A stretch of DNA of 64,000 nucleotides from an uncultured Prolixibacteraceae bacterium (GTDB taxonomy: Bacteria > Bacteroidota > Bacteroidia > Bacteroidales > Prolixibacteraceae). Location: the NCBI GenBank assembly GCA_937915865.1, contig CALGIG010000026.1, positions 1-64,000 on the forward strand. The letters run 5' to 3'. The position numbers and the translations under genes were made by a program. Shown here piece by piece: positions 18,101 through 25,967 of this stretch (position 1 is its first letter; the number at the start of each line of letters is the position of its first letter). The notes beneath the pieces were generated by a model. That model did no database searches. It saw only the letters and a program-made list of their open reading frames with translations, and was not told the DNA's origin.

Positions 18101-18385
18101 ATGGAAAACGAAAAAAATAAGATAGCAACATACCAGTCGTACCTCTTTACATTACTGATAACCGTTGTATTAACCCTTGCAGCAGTAGCTTTGGCCAGTG
18201 CAAAACTTGGCATTTACTCGGTCATCGGATCGCTTGTTTTAGCCGTAGCCATTTGCGGCATTGTAGTTTTCAAGTTTATGAATTTCAGCATGAGCAAGCA
18301 CACCAACAAGCTCCTGGGTGGATTGGTTTTATTTGTATTTGCATTAGTAATTTTAATCTCATTTTTTGATTACCTGTCCAGGTAA
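18101..18385 (+). CDS. Cytochrome c oxidase subunit IV-like (NorF-type) protein
   Basis: The 94 residues form three membrane helices: YLFTLLITVVLTLAAVALA, YSVIGSLVLAVAICGIVVF, and LGGLVLFVFALVILISFF. The KFMNFSMSKHTNK loop before the third helix is typical of prokaryotic subunit IV (PF03626 type). It follows the subunit III-like gene by 12 bp. No aa3-type subunits I and II are in the window, so the pair may join another oxidase or NO reductase encoded elsewhere, or modify the cbb3 enzyme. Confidence 0.8.
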   Translation: MENEKNKIATYQSYLFTLLITVVLTLAAVALASAKLGIYSVIGSLVLAVAICGIVVFKFMNFSMSKHTNKLLGGLVLFVFALVILISFFDYLSR

Positions 18386-18422
18386 TACCGGTTAATTTAT
18401 GATTTAACTATCAGTAGGGTTC

Positions 18423-18749
18423 ATGAAACATTTGAATAAATTACCAATTGTATTGTTTATAGCAGCTGTAATATTTATTGTCTATTTGAAAGATAAACCG
18501 AGAAAATACAACGGTAAACCAGTAATGGTGGAAGCTAAACTCAAGGTTGAAGGTATGCATTGCGACGATTGCGAAGCCACCATTGCCAAAGGTGTAAACC
18601 AATTGGCCGGTATCGACAGTATTAGCGCCAACCACGAAGATTCAACCGCTTTTGTGCGCTTTGATTCGAACCAAACCGATTTGGCCGAAATATCCAAAAC
18701 CATTGAAGAATACGGATTTCATGTAGCAGCGGCAAAAAGCGAACAATAG
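18423..18749 (+). CDS. Membrane-anchored HMA copper-binding protein
   Basis: The 108 residues start with one membrane helix (LPIVLFIAAVIFIVYL) followed by a heavy-metal-associated domain: KVEGMHCDDCEATIAKGVN carries the M-x-C-x-x-C copper site, and the domain ends in IEEYGFHV. The predicted topology puts the copper site outside the inner membrane. As the last gene of the cbb3 cluster, just before a strong terminator, it probably hands copper to the oxidase pathway. It could also act as a general periplasmic copper or mercury scavenger. Confidence 0.85.
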   Translation: MKHLNKLPIVLFIAAVIFIVYLKDKPRKYNGKPVMVEAKLKVEGMHCDDCEATIAKGVNQLAGIDSISANHEDSTAFVRFDSNQTDLAEISKTIEEYGFHVAAAKSEQ

Positions 18750-18772
18750 CCAGTCACAGTTTACAGTAAGGC

Positions 18773-18818
18773 AAAAGCGGCTGAAGATCGGATAGATTCC
18801 GGTGTTCAGCCGCTTTTT
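18773..18818 (+). terminator. Strong terminator ending the cbb3 cluster
   Basis: AAAAGCGGCTGAA (18773-18785) pairs with TTCAGCCGCTTTTT (18805-18818) around a 19-nt loop. The stem ends in a T-run, a classical intrinsic terminator 24 bp after the HMA gene. Confidence 0.85.
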
Positions 18819-18885
18819 CGCTTTAATGTGGTAGAATCAAATATTGGGATAAAAACTAGTATATTTGAATCAAAGAAATTTTGGC

Positions 18886-20124
18886 ATGAGTAAAATAAGA
18901 ATCAAAAATTTCGGACCCATCAAAGAAGGAATGCTCGATAACGATGGTTGGATCGACATAAAAAAAGTGACTGTTTTTATTGGCAACCAGGGAAGTGGAA
19001 AAAGCACGGTTGCAAAAGTCATTTCAACACTTTTCTGGCTTGAAAAATCTATAAACAGAGGAGATATAGAAAAAGGAGGTTTCAACTTCAATTTCTTCAA
19101 AAACTGTTTTAAATATCACAAAATTGACAGCTATTTTTCAGATAAAACTTATGTGGAATATATTGGCGAAAAATACTATATATTATGCGATCGCCGCAAT
19201 GTTCCACCCAAAATTGAAGTAGAATCAATTAAGGAATATATTGTACCCAAAATTTGTTATATCCCCGCCGAAAGAAATTTTTTAAGTACAATAAGTGATG
19301 CATTTAATGTAAAAGGATTACCTGGCAACCTTTTTTCTTTTGCTGAAAGGTTAAGAAAAGCCCAAAATGAACTGAACGGAGAAAAACTCAAATTACCAAT
19401 CGGAGAATACGAATACTTGTATGACAATAATGCTGATATTTCTTTAATTGCAGGCAATAGTTATCAGATTAATTTGACTGATGCTTCAAGCGGCTTACAA
19501 TCTTTTGTTCCCCTTTATCTTGTGGCAAAATATATTTCAAAGTCAATCTATGAAAACTTAGAAGATCCGAAAAGAACTTTGACTGTTGATCAATCGATAA
19601 GATTTGCAAATGAGATATTAAATATTACAAGTGATGGAAAACTAAATGACCAAGATAAGAGTAAAAAAATAGAAGAAATTAAAGCCAAATATTTTAACAA
19701 ATGTTTCATTAACATTGTTGAAGAACCAGAGCAAAATTTGTTTCCAACTTCTCAACAACAAATACTGAATAGCCTTTTGGAATTCAACAACATGAATGAA
19801 GGGAACAAGCTGATAATGACAACCCATAGCCCTTATTTGATTAACTATTTAAGTTTAGCTATTCATAGTTCGCATTTGCATTCTGAAATAATAAAGAAGA
19901 AAAACTCAAAAGAACTGCTTGACCGTATAAATATGGTTATTCCAGCCAAATCAATGGTTTCCACCAATAATGTTGCTATTTATCAGCTGGACGAGTCAAA
20001 TGGAACTATTTCCCAACTAGGTAATACCGAGGGTATTCCTTCCGATAAAAACTACCTAAATCAGTCGATTCGTAGAGGCAATGAGCTTTTCGATTCACTT
20101 TTAGAAATTGAAGAAGAATTATGA
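18886..20124 (+). CDS. AAA-family ATPase (ABC/OLD-like), defence-pair candidate
   Basis: ATG 18886 gives 412 residues; an in-frame TTG at 18865 would add seven. The fold opens with IRIKNFGPIKEG and Walker A GNQGSGKST (residues 33-41). The signature-like SSGLQSFVP lies near 200, Walker B with catalytic Glu in IVEEPEQNLFP near 277, and the switch His in MTTHSPYLI near 314. These are marks of AAA_15/AAA_21 ATPases, the SMC/ABC-like group found in OLD, RloC, Septu and PARIS systems. There is no TOPRIM domain in this chain. The next gene overlaps the stop by 4 bp and encodes a nuclease-like protein, so they act together. Confidence 0.85.
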   Translation: MSKIRIKNFGPIKEGMLDNDGWIDIKKVTVFIGNQGSGKSTVAKVISTLFWLEKSINRGDIEKGGFNFNFFKNCFKYHKIDSYFSDKTYVEYIGEKYYILCDRRNVPPKIEVESIKEYIVPKICYIPAERNFLSTISDAFNVKGLPGNLFSFAERLRKAQNELNGEKLKLPIGEYEYLYDNNADISLIAGNSYQINLTDASSGLQSFVPLYLVAKYISKSIYENLEDPKRTLTVDQSIRFANEILNITSDGKLNDQDKSKKIEEIKAKYFNKCFINIVEEPEQNLFPTSQQQILNSLLEFNNMNEGNKLIMTTHSPYLINYLSLAIHSSHLHSEIIKKKNSKELLDRINMVIPAKSMVSTNNVAIYQLDESNGTISQLGNTEGIPSDKNYLNQSIRRGNELFDSLLEIEEEL

Positions 20125-20612
20125 AAGTGGATTTTTTAGTAAACACTTGCAAAGAACCAGTAAGAACCGACTCTGTATTTGGTTTATGTGACGACCAAAA
20201 TGGACAAAAAGCCTATAGTACAGTTGATAATGTAAGCAAATGGATCGCGACTGTTAAAAATGATAAAAACACGGAACTGGTATTTACACCGATAGACAAT
20301 TGTTTGATAAAAAGCTATGAATTAGAAGGAAGAGGAAGATGTGACGGATTACTTACATCACCTGACCATCTATACTTTATCGAATTAAAAGACGTAGCAA
20401 AAAACTGGATTTCCGAAGCTGTTGAACAGCTGGAATCGACAATTAATCTGTTTAAAGAAAACCATGACATCAATGCGTTTAGACATAAAAAAGCTTTCGC
20501 ATGTAACAAGCAACATCGATATTTTCAAGAAGTTGACAACGAATTTAATTTAGCATTCTTCCGCAAACACAAAGTCAGGATTGATATTCAGGCTGAAATT
20601 ATTATTGTATGA
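20121..20612 (+). CDS. PD-(D/E)XK-like small protein paired with AAA ATPase
   Basis: The 163 residues begin with ATGA overlapping the ATPase stop, so translation is coupled. The core RGRCDGLL (Asp75), FIELK (Glu88, Lys90) and a following helix with Gln103 (SEAVEQLEST) fit the D...ExK...Q pattern of PD-(D/E)XK nucleases. A second feature is KKAFACNKQH, which could be a basic nucleic-acid contact. Length is short, as for single-domain effectors. I do not recognise a named family. A defence or DNA-processing role is inferred from the ATPase pairing and accessory location; it could also be a non-nucleolytic restriction-fold protein. Confidence 0.65.
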   Translation: MKVDFLVNTCKEPVRTDSVFGLCDDQNGQKAYSTVDNVSKWIATVKNDKNTELVFTPIDNCLIKSYELEGRGRCDGLLTSPDHLYFIELKDVAKNWISEAVEQLESTINLFKENHDINAFRHKKAFACNKQHRYFQEVDNEFNLAFFRKHKVRIDIQAEIIIV

Positions 20613-20857
20613 TTCACTCAGTCGCTGCTGAAATCTATGTTTTGCCAGTAAATACATGGTGAGTATTTTTATGTTTTTTTTCCAAAATCATTCTTTTAAA
20701 GCTAATTTTAAGCCTTGTAAACTAAACAATCAAAAATGCCGATAAGAAACACCTGTTATAAATACTTTGACCCAAACCGATGTATAAGCTCGATTTTACT
20801 ACTCCAAAAATCGGTTTTTAGACGGATGACGTTGTAGATCATTTTAAAAAGACAGCA

Positions 20858-21595
20858 ATGATATACAAATGGACATTGTTATTAATCATATCAACAACGA
20901 TTAGTTGTTCGAACCAAAAAGGCCAAGATAATATGAGCATCTTTAAGAAACTATTTGGTAAAAAGGAAGCAAAAAAAGAATTTGCTCAGGAAGAGTATGA
21001 TAAAGATTATGAATTAAAAATGGCTGGATTAGAATATGTCCTAGGAAAGTCACATAATTTAGTTGGACACTCAATAATTCCATTTGAAATTGGCGGAGCA
21101 GTTGATATGTATTATTTTCAAAATGGTATTAAAGGGACTGGATTTGCAACAATGGAATTACTTAAGCCTGATGGTACAGGCCCGATACCTAATAGATTTG
21201 GAACATATGAATTAGTAGCATTCACAAAACTTGATTATATACAGGATACAGTTAAGACTATTCCATTCAACCTTATTGAGAGACACATTTGTGGAATTTT
21301 GACAAGTATTGGATTTTATTCGTTCCATGCGAAACTTGAGCCATTAGAAACTTGTGAATTGCCACAAAAGGAAGGAGAACCTAATCTATGTTTGATTTTC
21401 GATGAATATAAACCAGATGGCAAGGAATTTAAAATTGGAGATAACAAACATGGACTTCTATTAGTAATGGAAGTTCATCGTAACGAGATGGAATATGCAA
21501 TGAAAAATGGGACTGGGAAATTGGTTGCGAAACTTAAGGAAAAAGGATATTATCCTTATTCAGATTTAAACAGAGAATCAGTGATTAATGAATAA
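20858..21595 (+). CDS. SUFU-like domain protein, possible lipoprotein or immunity protein
   Basis: The first ATG gives 245 residues with a possible lipoprotein signal (WTLLLIISTTISC). A second in-frame ATG at 20933 starts MSIFKKLFGKKE, the usual opening of cytosolic immunity-type proteins, so either start is credible. The body holds FATMELLKPDGTGPIPNRFGTYELVAF, split by me only as a SUFU-like pattern, and VMEVHRNEMEYAMKNG...LKEKGYYPYSDLNRE at the end. Bacterial suppressor-of-fused proteins often serve as immunity proteins to polymorphic toxins. No toxin gene is next to it, so it may be an orphan. It lies between the ATPase/nuclease pair and repeat D2. Confidence 0.6.
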   Translation: MIYKWTLLLIISTTISCSNQKGQDNMSIFKKLFGKKEAKKEFAQEEYDKDYELKMAGLEYVLGKSHNLVGHSIIPFEIGGAVDMYYFQNGIKGTGFATMELLKPDGTGPIPNRFGTYELVAFTKLDYIQDTVKTIPFNLIERHICGILTSIGFYSFHAKLEPLETCELPQKEGEPNLCLIFDEYKPDGKEFKIGDNKHGLLLVMEVHRNEMEYAMKNGTGKLVAKLKEKGYYPYSDLNRESVINE

Positions 21596-21607
21596 AAAAA
21601 GCGCTAC

Positions 21608-21676
21608 AATAAATTGCAAATTGCATTGCGGAGTCTGTGCGGTGCACTGTCTCGACTCCTTTCTTGACTATTATGC
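21608..21676 (+). repeat. Short direct repeat D2 (upstream of Kelch cluster)
   Basis: This matches D1 at 5186-5255 in the same orientation, with TTGCAAATT, CATTGCGG, GTGC and CTCCTTTCTTGACT in order. It ends about 57 bp before the first Kelch lipoprotein start. Confidence 0.7.
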
Positions 21677-21733
21677 CCAAACTTTCAAATGATCGTTAGT
21701 CAAAATCAAAAAAACGATTGCATAAATGAGAAT

Positions 21734-22963
21734 ATGAGAAGTAAATCTTTTTTACACGGATTAATATTTCTATTAATCTTTATCTCTTGTAAAAAACAAC
21801 AGGATTATGAATATCCTTTAGTTTATACGGGTGATATAACAGATATAACAGATACAAGTGCTGTGTTCTCTGCACGAATTTCAAATAACGGAAATTATCC
21901 CATCTTAGAATCTGGTTTTATATGGGGAATGCATCCAAATGACAACTATGGAATTAAGCTTACAAATAATGAACTTGCTGATATATACTCTCTAAAAACC
22001 AATAAAAAATTACTGCCCGGGAAAACCTATTATGTGCGTGCCTACGTTCAAACTGAACTTACAACATCCTATGGAAGGGAAGTTAGTTTCACAAGTCTAC
22101 CAGCACAAGTTGATTCAGGAAGTTGGTCGCTGGTATACAATGATAATCTGGACTGGGGTTTTAACGATTTCGTTGAAACAAGTTTTACAATTGATGGAAT
22201 TACTTATCTTGCATTTGAAGATGGAAGCACATTATATAGTTATGATCCTAAATTAAACGTCTTTAAATACGAGTTAACGAATTTAATACTTTCTTATGCT
22301 ACATCCTCTGTTGTATATAATGGAAAGGCATATCTGTTTTCACGCAACGCTATTTACCTGTTTGATCCCCAAACAAAATCTTTATCAAAACTGTCGGGAC
22401 TAAAGGAAGACGAAATAAGGTATTATTCATCCAGCTTTTTAATCGGTGACAATATATATGTTGGTCTGGGAGCAATTTCATATAGTGAATACCTCAATGA
22501 TTTTTGGAAGTATAATATTTCAACGAACACATGGACACAAGTATCGTCATTCCCCGGACAATACAGGGAATACGCATTTGCTTTCAGTATTGATGGTGTC
22601 GGATATGTAGGAGGCGGTTTTAACCTTCTGCCAAATCAATGGCCGTATCCAAAATTTAATGACCTGTGGTGTTACCTTCCCGAAACCGACAAGTGGATAC
22701 AAAAAGAATCTCTACCTTTTAAAAATGAAAATCTTTTCGATATTCAGGTGTCAAACACTCCAAGCTATGGATATTGCTTTTATAAAAAGAATCTTTATGA
22801 ATACAATGCCACATTTGATATATGGGAAACAATGGCCGGTTTAAATAGTAGTGAAGAATTGTATTTTCCACACTCGTTTGTATCAGGTAATAAGCTTTTT
22901 GTATTAGTTGTTCACGACTATATGGATGATAAATATTTTAAAATGTGGTCTTATGAAAAATAG
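21734..22963 (+). CDS. Kelch-type beta-propeller lipoprotein with FN3-like domain
   Basis: ATG 21734 gives 409 residues with a lipoprotein signal (FLHGLIFLLIFISC, then KKQQD). An N-terminal domain to about residue 105 has the Bacteroidota FN3-like pattern: ESGFIWG, then LLPGKTYYVRAYVQT, then YGREVSFTSL. About six Kelch-like blades follow, with repeated DFWKYNISTNTWTQVSSFPG-type units and YVGGG turns. It should be anchored in the outer membrane or on the surface. Its 3' end overlaps the next start by 11 bp. It resembles the last gene of the cluster, so the two probably arose by duplication. Ligand unknown. Confidence 0.85.
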   Translation: MRSKSFLHGLIFLLIFISCKKQQDYEYPLVYTGDITDITDTSAVFSARISNNGNYPILESGFIWGMHPNDNYGIKLTNNELADIYSLKTNKKLLPGKTYYVRAYVQTELTTSYGREVSFTSLPAQVDSGSWSLVYNDNLDWGFNDFVETSFTIDGITYLAFEDGSTLYSYDPKLNVFKYELTNLILSYATSSVVYNGKAYLFSRNAIYLFDPQTKSLSKLSGLKEDEIRYYSSSFLIGDNIYVGLGAISYSEYLNDFWKYNISTNTWTQVSSFPGQYREYAFAFSIDGVGYVGGGFNLLPNQWPYPKFNDLWCYLPETDKWIQKESLPFKNENLFDIQVSNTPSYGYCFYKKNLYEYNATFDIWETMAGLNSSEELYFPHSFVSGNKLFVLVVHDYMDDKYFKMWSYEK

Positions 22964-23666
22964 AATATTTCTTTTAATTACTATTGTTTGCTTTTTATGC
23001 CGCATTCATATATCCAAAGCTCAATTGATAGATAATAAGATTAATGTATATGCAAGTTATAATACTGGCATATTTCATGGGAAAGGACAAGTGTATAACG
23101 GTAACTTTATATTCCCTTCGTTTTATAATAATCTGGATAATATCAAGGGTTTAAGCATGAAATTTTTGTTTAACAAATCTCCACATCTGAGTTATGGAAT
23201 AAAAGTATCAAGAAATGAGGCTTCAGACTGGAACTATGGGAATGATAATTTCTATTCAGATTCTAAAGCAGAAATGAAGACACTGGCCATACCCATTCAA
23301 TTTCATAATAAATTATCAAAGTATAAATTAAATAGTCATTTCAGGTTTTATGCTGAAATTGCCCCATTGATTGGTATTTCTTCATTTTCTTCAACCAGTG
23401 AATTATTTCTGGTACAGAAATCAGGTATTGATATTATAAGCCCAACAGCAAGTGATGATTTTTATTTTGGATTAAACGGAAGTACAGGTATAGAATATGC
23501 GTTTTCTCAATCAATAGGAATGTTTATATCGTATTCTTTGGAATATAATCGTATTAAATCCTCATTATATAATGATAACAATTTCTCTGTTTCTCAGTTT
23601 AATGCAGGGATTATTGTGAAACTATTGAAAGACAAAAAATTCCAATATAAAAGCCAATATGAATAA
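22953..23666 (+). CDS. Outer-membrane beta-barrel protein
   Basis: ATG 22953 gives 237 residues starting MKNRIFLLITIVCFLCRIHI, a signal peptide that ends about SKAQ. The rest alternates polar and hydrophobic residues in short strands (YGIKVSRNEASDWNYG, SIGMFISYSLEYNRI), like the PorT/OmpA-like small barrels of Bacteroidota. Start overlaps the upstream Kelch gene by 11 bp and the end overlaps the WD40 gene by 8 bp, a tightly coupled operon. No specific function is known. Confidence 0.7.
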   Translation: MKNRIFLLITIVCFLCRIHISKAQLIDNKINVYASYNTGIFHGKGQVYNGNFIFPSFYNNLDNIKGLSMKFLFNKSPHLSYGIKVSRNEASDWNYGNDNFYSDSKAEMKTLAIPIQFHNKLSKYKLNSHFRFYAEIAPLIGISSFSSTSELFLVQKSGIDIISPTASDDFYFGLNGSTGIEYAFSQSIGMFISYSLEYNRIKSSLYNDNNFSVSQFNAGIIVKLLKDKKFQYKSQYE

Positions 23667-24627
23667 GATAATATTATTGTTGCTGATTTCATTATTCTTA
23701 AGCTGCTTTGGATACTCACAAAAGGCTAAAGATTATTCTGTTTATGCGACAGAAAGTGATGATATCTTAGATATTTGTTTTTCAAAATACGGAGAGATAA
23801 TTGGTGTCACCGATAACAATGTAATTAAGGTTTTTAAAACAAATACTCAGGAGTTAATCGCGAAATTCCAAAACGGACATACAAGTCAGATTCAAACAAT
23901 CGACATTTCTCAAGACAGTTTGTTACTTATAAGTGGAGGTAAAGACAGCTCTATTGTCATTTGGGATTTTATAAATCAGGTGAAATTAAAAACACTAACT
24001 TTTCAAGGGAGCATTGTTACCTCTATTAAAATTTCGCCGGACAATAGATTCTTTGTATCTGGAGGTATGAATAAGATATGTATCTATGATATAAAAAACG
24101 ATAAACTTATTCGCGAGATTAATAACAATGGTATTACTACGTGTGTCTCATTCTCGCCTAATGGTAAAATAGTTGCAACATCAAATTCAGACAAATCCAT
24201 AAATATTTTTGAAGTCGAAACCGGAAAATTATTAACAAAATTGCAGGAGCATACAAGTTGGGTGAGAAGCTTAACTTTTAGCAATGATGGTACTAAGCTA
24301 ATATCGTGTGGCGACGATTCAAAAATAATAAGATGGAATATCTCAGATATAAACGATATTAAATTAATTAATAAATCGAGATATGGCTATAATTGGTTGT
24401 TAAGTATTAGTCTCAATCAAAAAAACAAAAGTTACACTTATGGTGATTTTAATGGCAATGCAGTAATTATTACTTCATTTGGGAAGTACAATGCCAATGT
24501 TAAATCACCTATAAATAAGGTATTATTTAAACCCAATGAGGAAGATTGTTTAAAAATAGCTGTTGCAACAAGAGAAAAAGGTGTATTATTTATTGATGCT
24601 AAAAACATGACATTAAAAGGGAACTGA
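23659..24627 (+). CDS. Exported WD40-repeat protein
   Basis: The 322 residues open with a signal peptide (IILLLLISLFLSCFGYSQ), with an alternative lipobox FLSC. WD40 blades follow, recognisable in the units SQIQTIDISQDSLLLISGGKDSS split over one repeat, IVIWDF, VTCVSFSPNGKIVATSNSD-type segments, SINIFEVETGKLL and SWVRSLTFSNDG...IIRWNI. It likely forms a seven-bladed or incomplete propeller in the periplasm or on the surface. It overlaps the barrel gene by 8 bp. After it comes a 152-bp gap with a possible stem GCAGTCGA/TCGACTGC. Confidence 0.85.
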   Translation: MNKIILLLLISLFLSCFGYSQKAKDYSVYATESDDILDICFSKYGEIIGVTDNNVIKVFKTNTQELIAKFQNGHTSQIQTIDISQDSLLLISGGKDSSIVIWDFINQVKLKTLTFQGSIVTSIKISPDNRFFVSGGMNKICIYDIKNDKLIREINNNGITTCVSFSPNGKIVATSNSDKSINIFEVETGKLLTKLQEHTSWVRSLTFSNDGTKLISCGDDSKIIRWNISDINDIKLINKSRYGYNWLLSISLNQKNKSYTYGDFNGNAVIITSFGKYNANVKSPINKVLFKPNEEDCLKIAVATREKGVLFIDAKNMTLKGN

Positions 24628-24779
24628 TGAAAAACTTTACCTGGTATTTTGTAAAAGTAATGGCAGTCGATGTGGTGAATACCAAAGTTTTTAGTCCGCT
24701 CAAACTATGTAGCGATTCGACTGCTGATCGCCCATAAAACTACTACAGTACAAGCACTTATAGTTAGATAAATGATTCT

Positions 24780-25967
24780 ATGAACAAAAAAATTGAATTA
24801 ACTCTAATAACTCTCCTCATAATGATTGGTTATTCATTTGGGCAGAAAGACTTTAGAAATGGATTTATTATTACACTTGAACATGATACAATTAATGGCC
24901 AGCTAGATTACCGTTCAAATTCAAAGAATTATAAATCCTGCATTTTTAAAAGCGAACAAGGTGAGGCAGAGTATTATCCGACCCAAATCTTAGGATTTGG
25001 ATATGTCAATGATAAATTTTTTACTTCTCAAATAACCCAAAATTCTTTTGTGGAGGCTCTTGTAACAGGTCGAATAAATCTTTATAAATCAAAAGACAAG
25101 TTCCTCATCAAAAAGGATACTGCACTTTATGACCTGGAATTAATTACTGAGCATGTAGAGATTGATGGAAAAATTGGAACAAAGAAAAATAATAGATGGA
25201 GAGGCATTCTAACTTATCTTATTAGTGACTGTCTGGATAATGTAAACAATCTCATTTCCAGAATTAATTTAGATGAAAAGAGTTTAACCCAATTGTTGGT
25301 TGCATACAATAAATGCAGTGGCAAAGCATTTACAGAATATAAGGCAAATAAACCCTGGACAAGGTTCGAGGTGGGAGCTTCATTAGGAGTAACAAAATCT
25401 GAAATACTTATAGACAATGAATCACAGACATATTCGTATATAGACGCTTCTTATCGTTCAGTCGATCCATCAATAGGACTCCTGATTGCCATTTCTTCGC
25501 CACGAATTACTGAAAGAGTTGCGTTCCAGGGTGAGATATATTTCATTAAATCTGCTTACTCATCAATGGTCGAATTCGGTGACGTTACACCCGAATATCA
25601 CGATACCTATATCGATTTAAGTACATTATCAGTTCCGCTTTCATTGAAATATTCCTTCCCTGAAAAAAAATATGGCTGGTATTTGCAAGGTGGAATCAAT
25701 TATGAATATCATCTAAAATCCGACACAAGACTTTTAAGTGAGTATGTTACCGGCAATGTTGTTAATACCGCTGCTGAAAGGCCTGCTTTTGAGGTTAACG
25801 ACAATCAGATTGGATACTGGGGAGGTATCGGAATTCTTAAATCGTATAGAAAATTCAAAGGAAGTATTTCCATCCGCTATTTTCAAATGTCGAAATTTAA
25901 CAAAACGGAAGGTTTTTCTGCAAATTATAACCGTATTTCCTTCAATCTTATTCTATTCAAAAAATGA
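24780..25967 (+). CDS. Outer-membrane beta-barrel protein of Bacteroidota type
   Basis: The 395 residues open with a signal peptide (LTLITLLIMIGYSFGQ). The N-terminal half has the pattern FIITLEHDTINGQLDYRSN and YYPTQILGFGY, seen in many uncharacterised Bacteroidota envelope proteins. The C-terminal half (from about residue 195) reads as a beta-barrel, ending in YNRISFNLILFKK with a terminal aromatic/hydrophobic strand. The stop overlaps the following Kelch gene by 4 bp (ATGA), so the two are coupled. Confidence 0.75.
   Translation: MNKKIELTLITLLIMIGYSFGQKDFRNGFIITLEHDTINGQLDYRSNSKNYKSCIFKSEQGEAEYYPTQILGFGYVNDKFFTSQITQNSFVEALVTGRINLYKSKDKFLIKKDTALYDLELITEHVEIDGKIGTKKNNRWRGILTYLISDCLDNVNNLISRINLDEKSLTQLLVAYNKCSGKAFTEYKANKPWTRFEVGASLGVTKSEILIDNESQTYSYIDASYRSVDPSIGLLIAISSPRITERVAFQGEIYFIKSAYSSMVEFGDVTPEYHDTYIDLSTLSVPLSLKYSFPEKKYGWYLQGGINYEYHLKSDTRLLSEYVTGNVVNTAAERPAFEVNDNQIGYWGGIGILKSYRKFKGSISIRYFQMSKFNKTEGFSANYNRISFNLILFKK

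Noticed and set aside
24662..24725. Stem GCAGTCGA/TCGACTGC between the WD40 and barrel genes as a terminator
   Set aside because: The stem is 8 bp with a loop over 45 nt and no T-run, so it is not convincing as a terminator.
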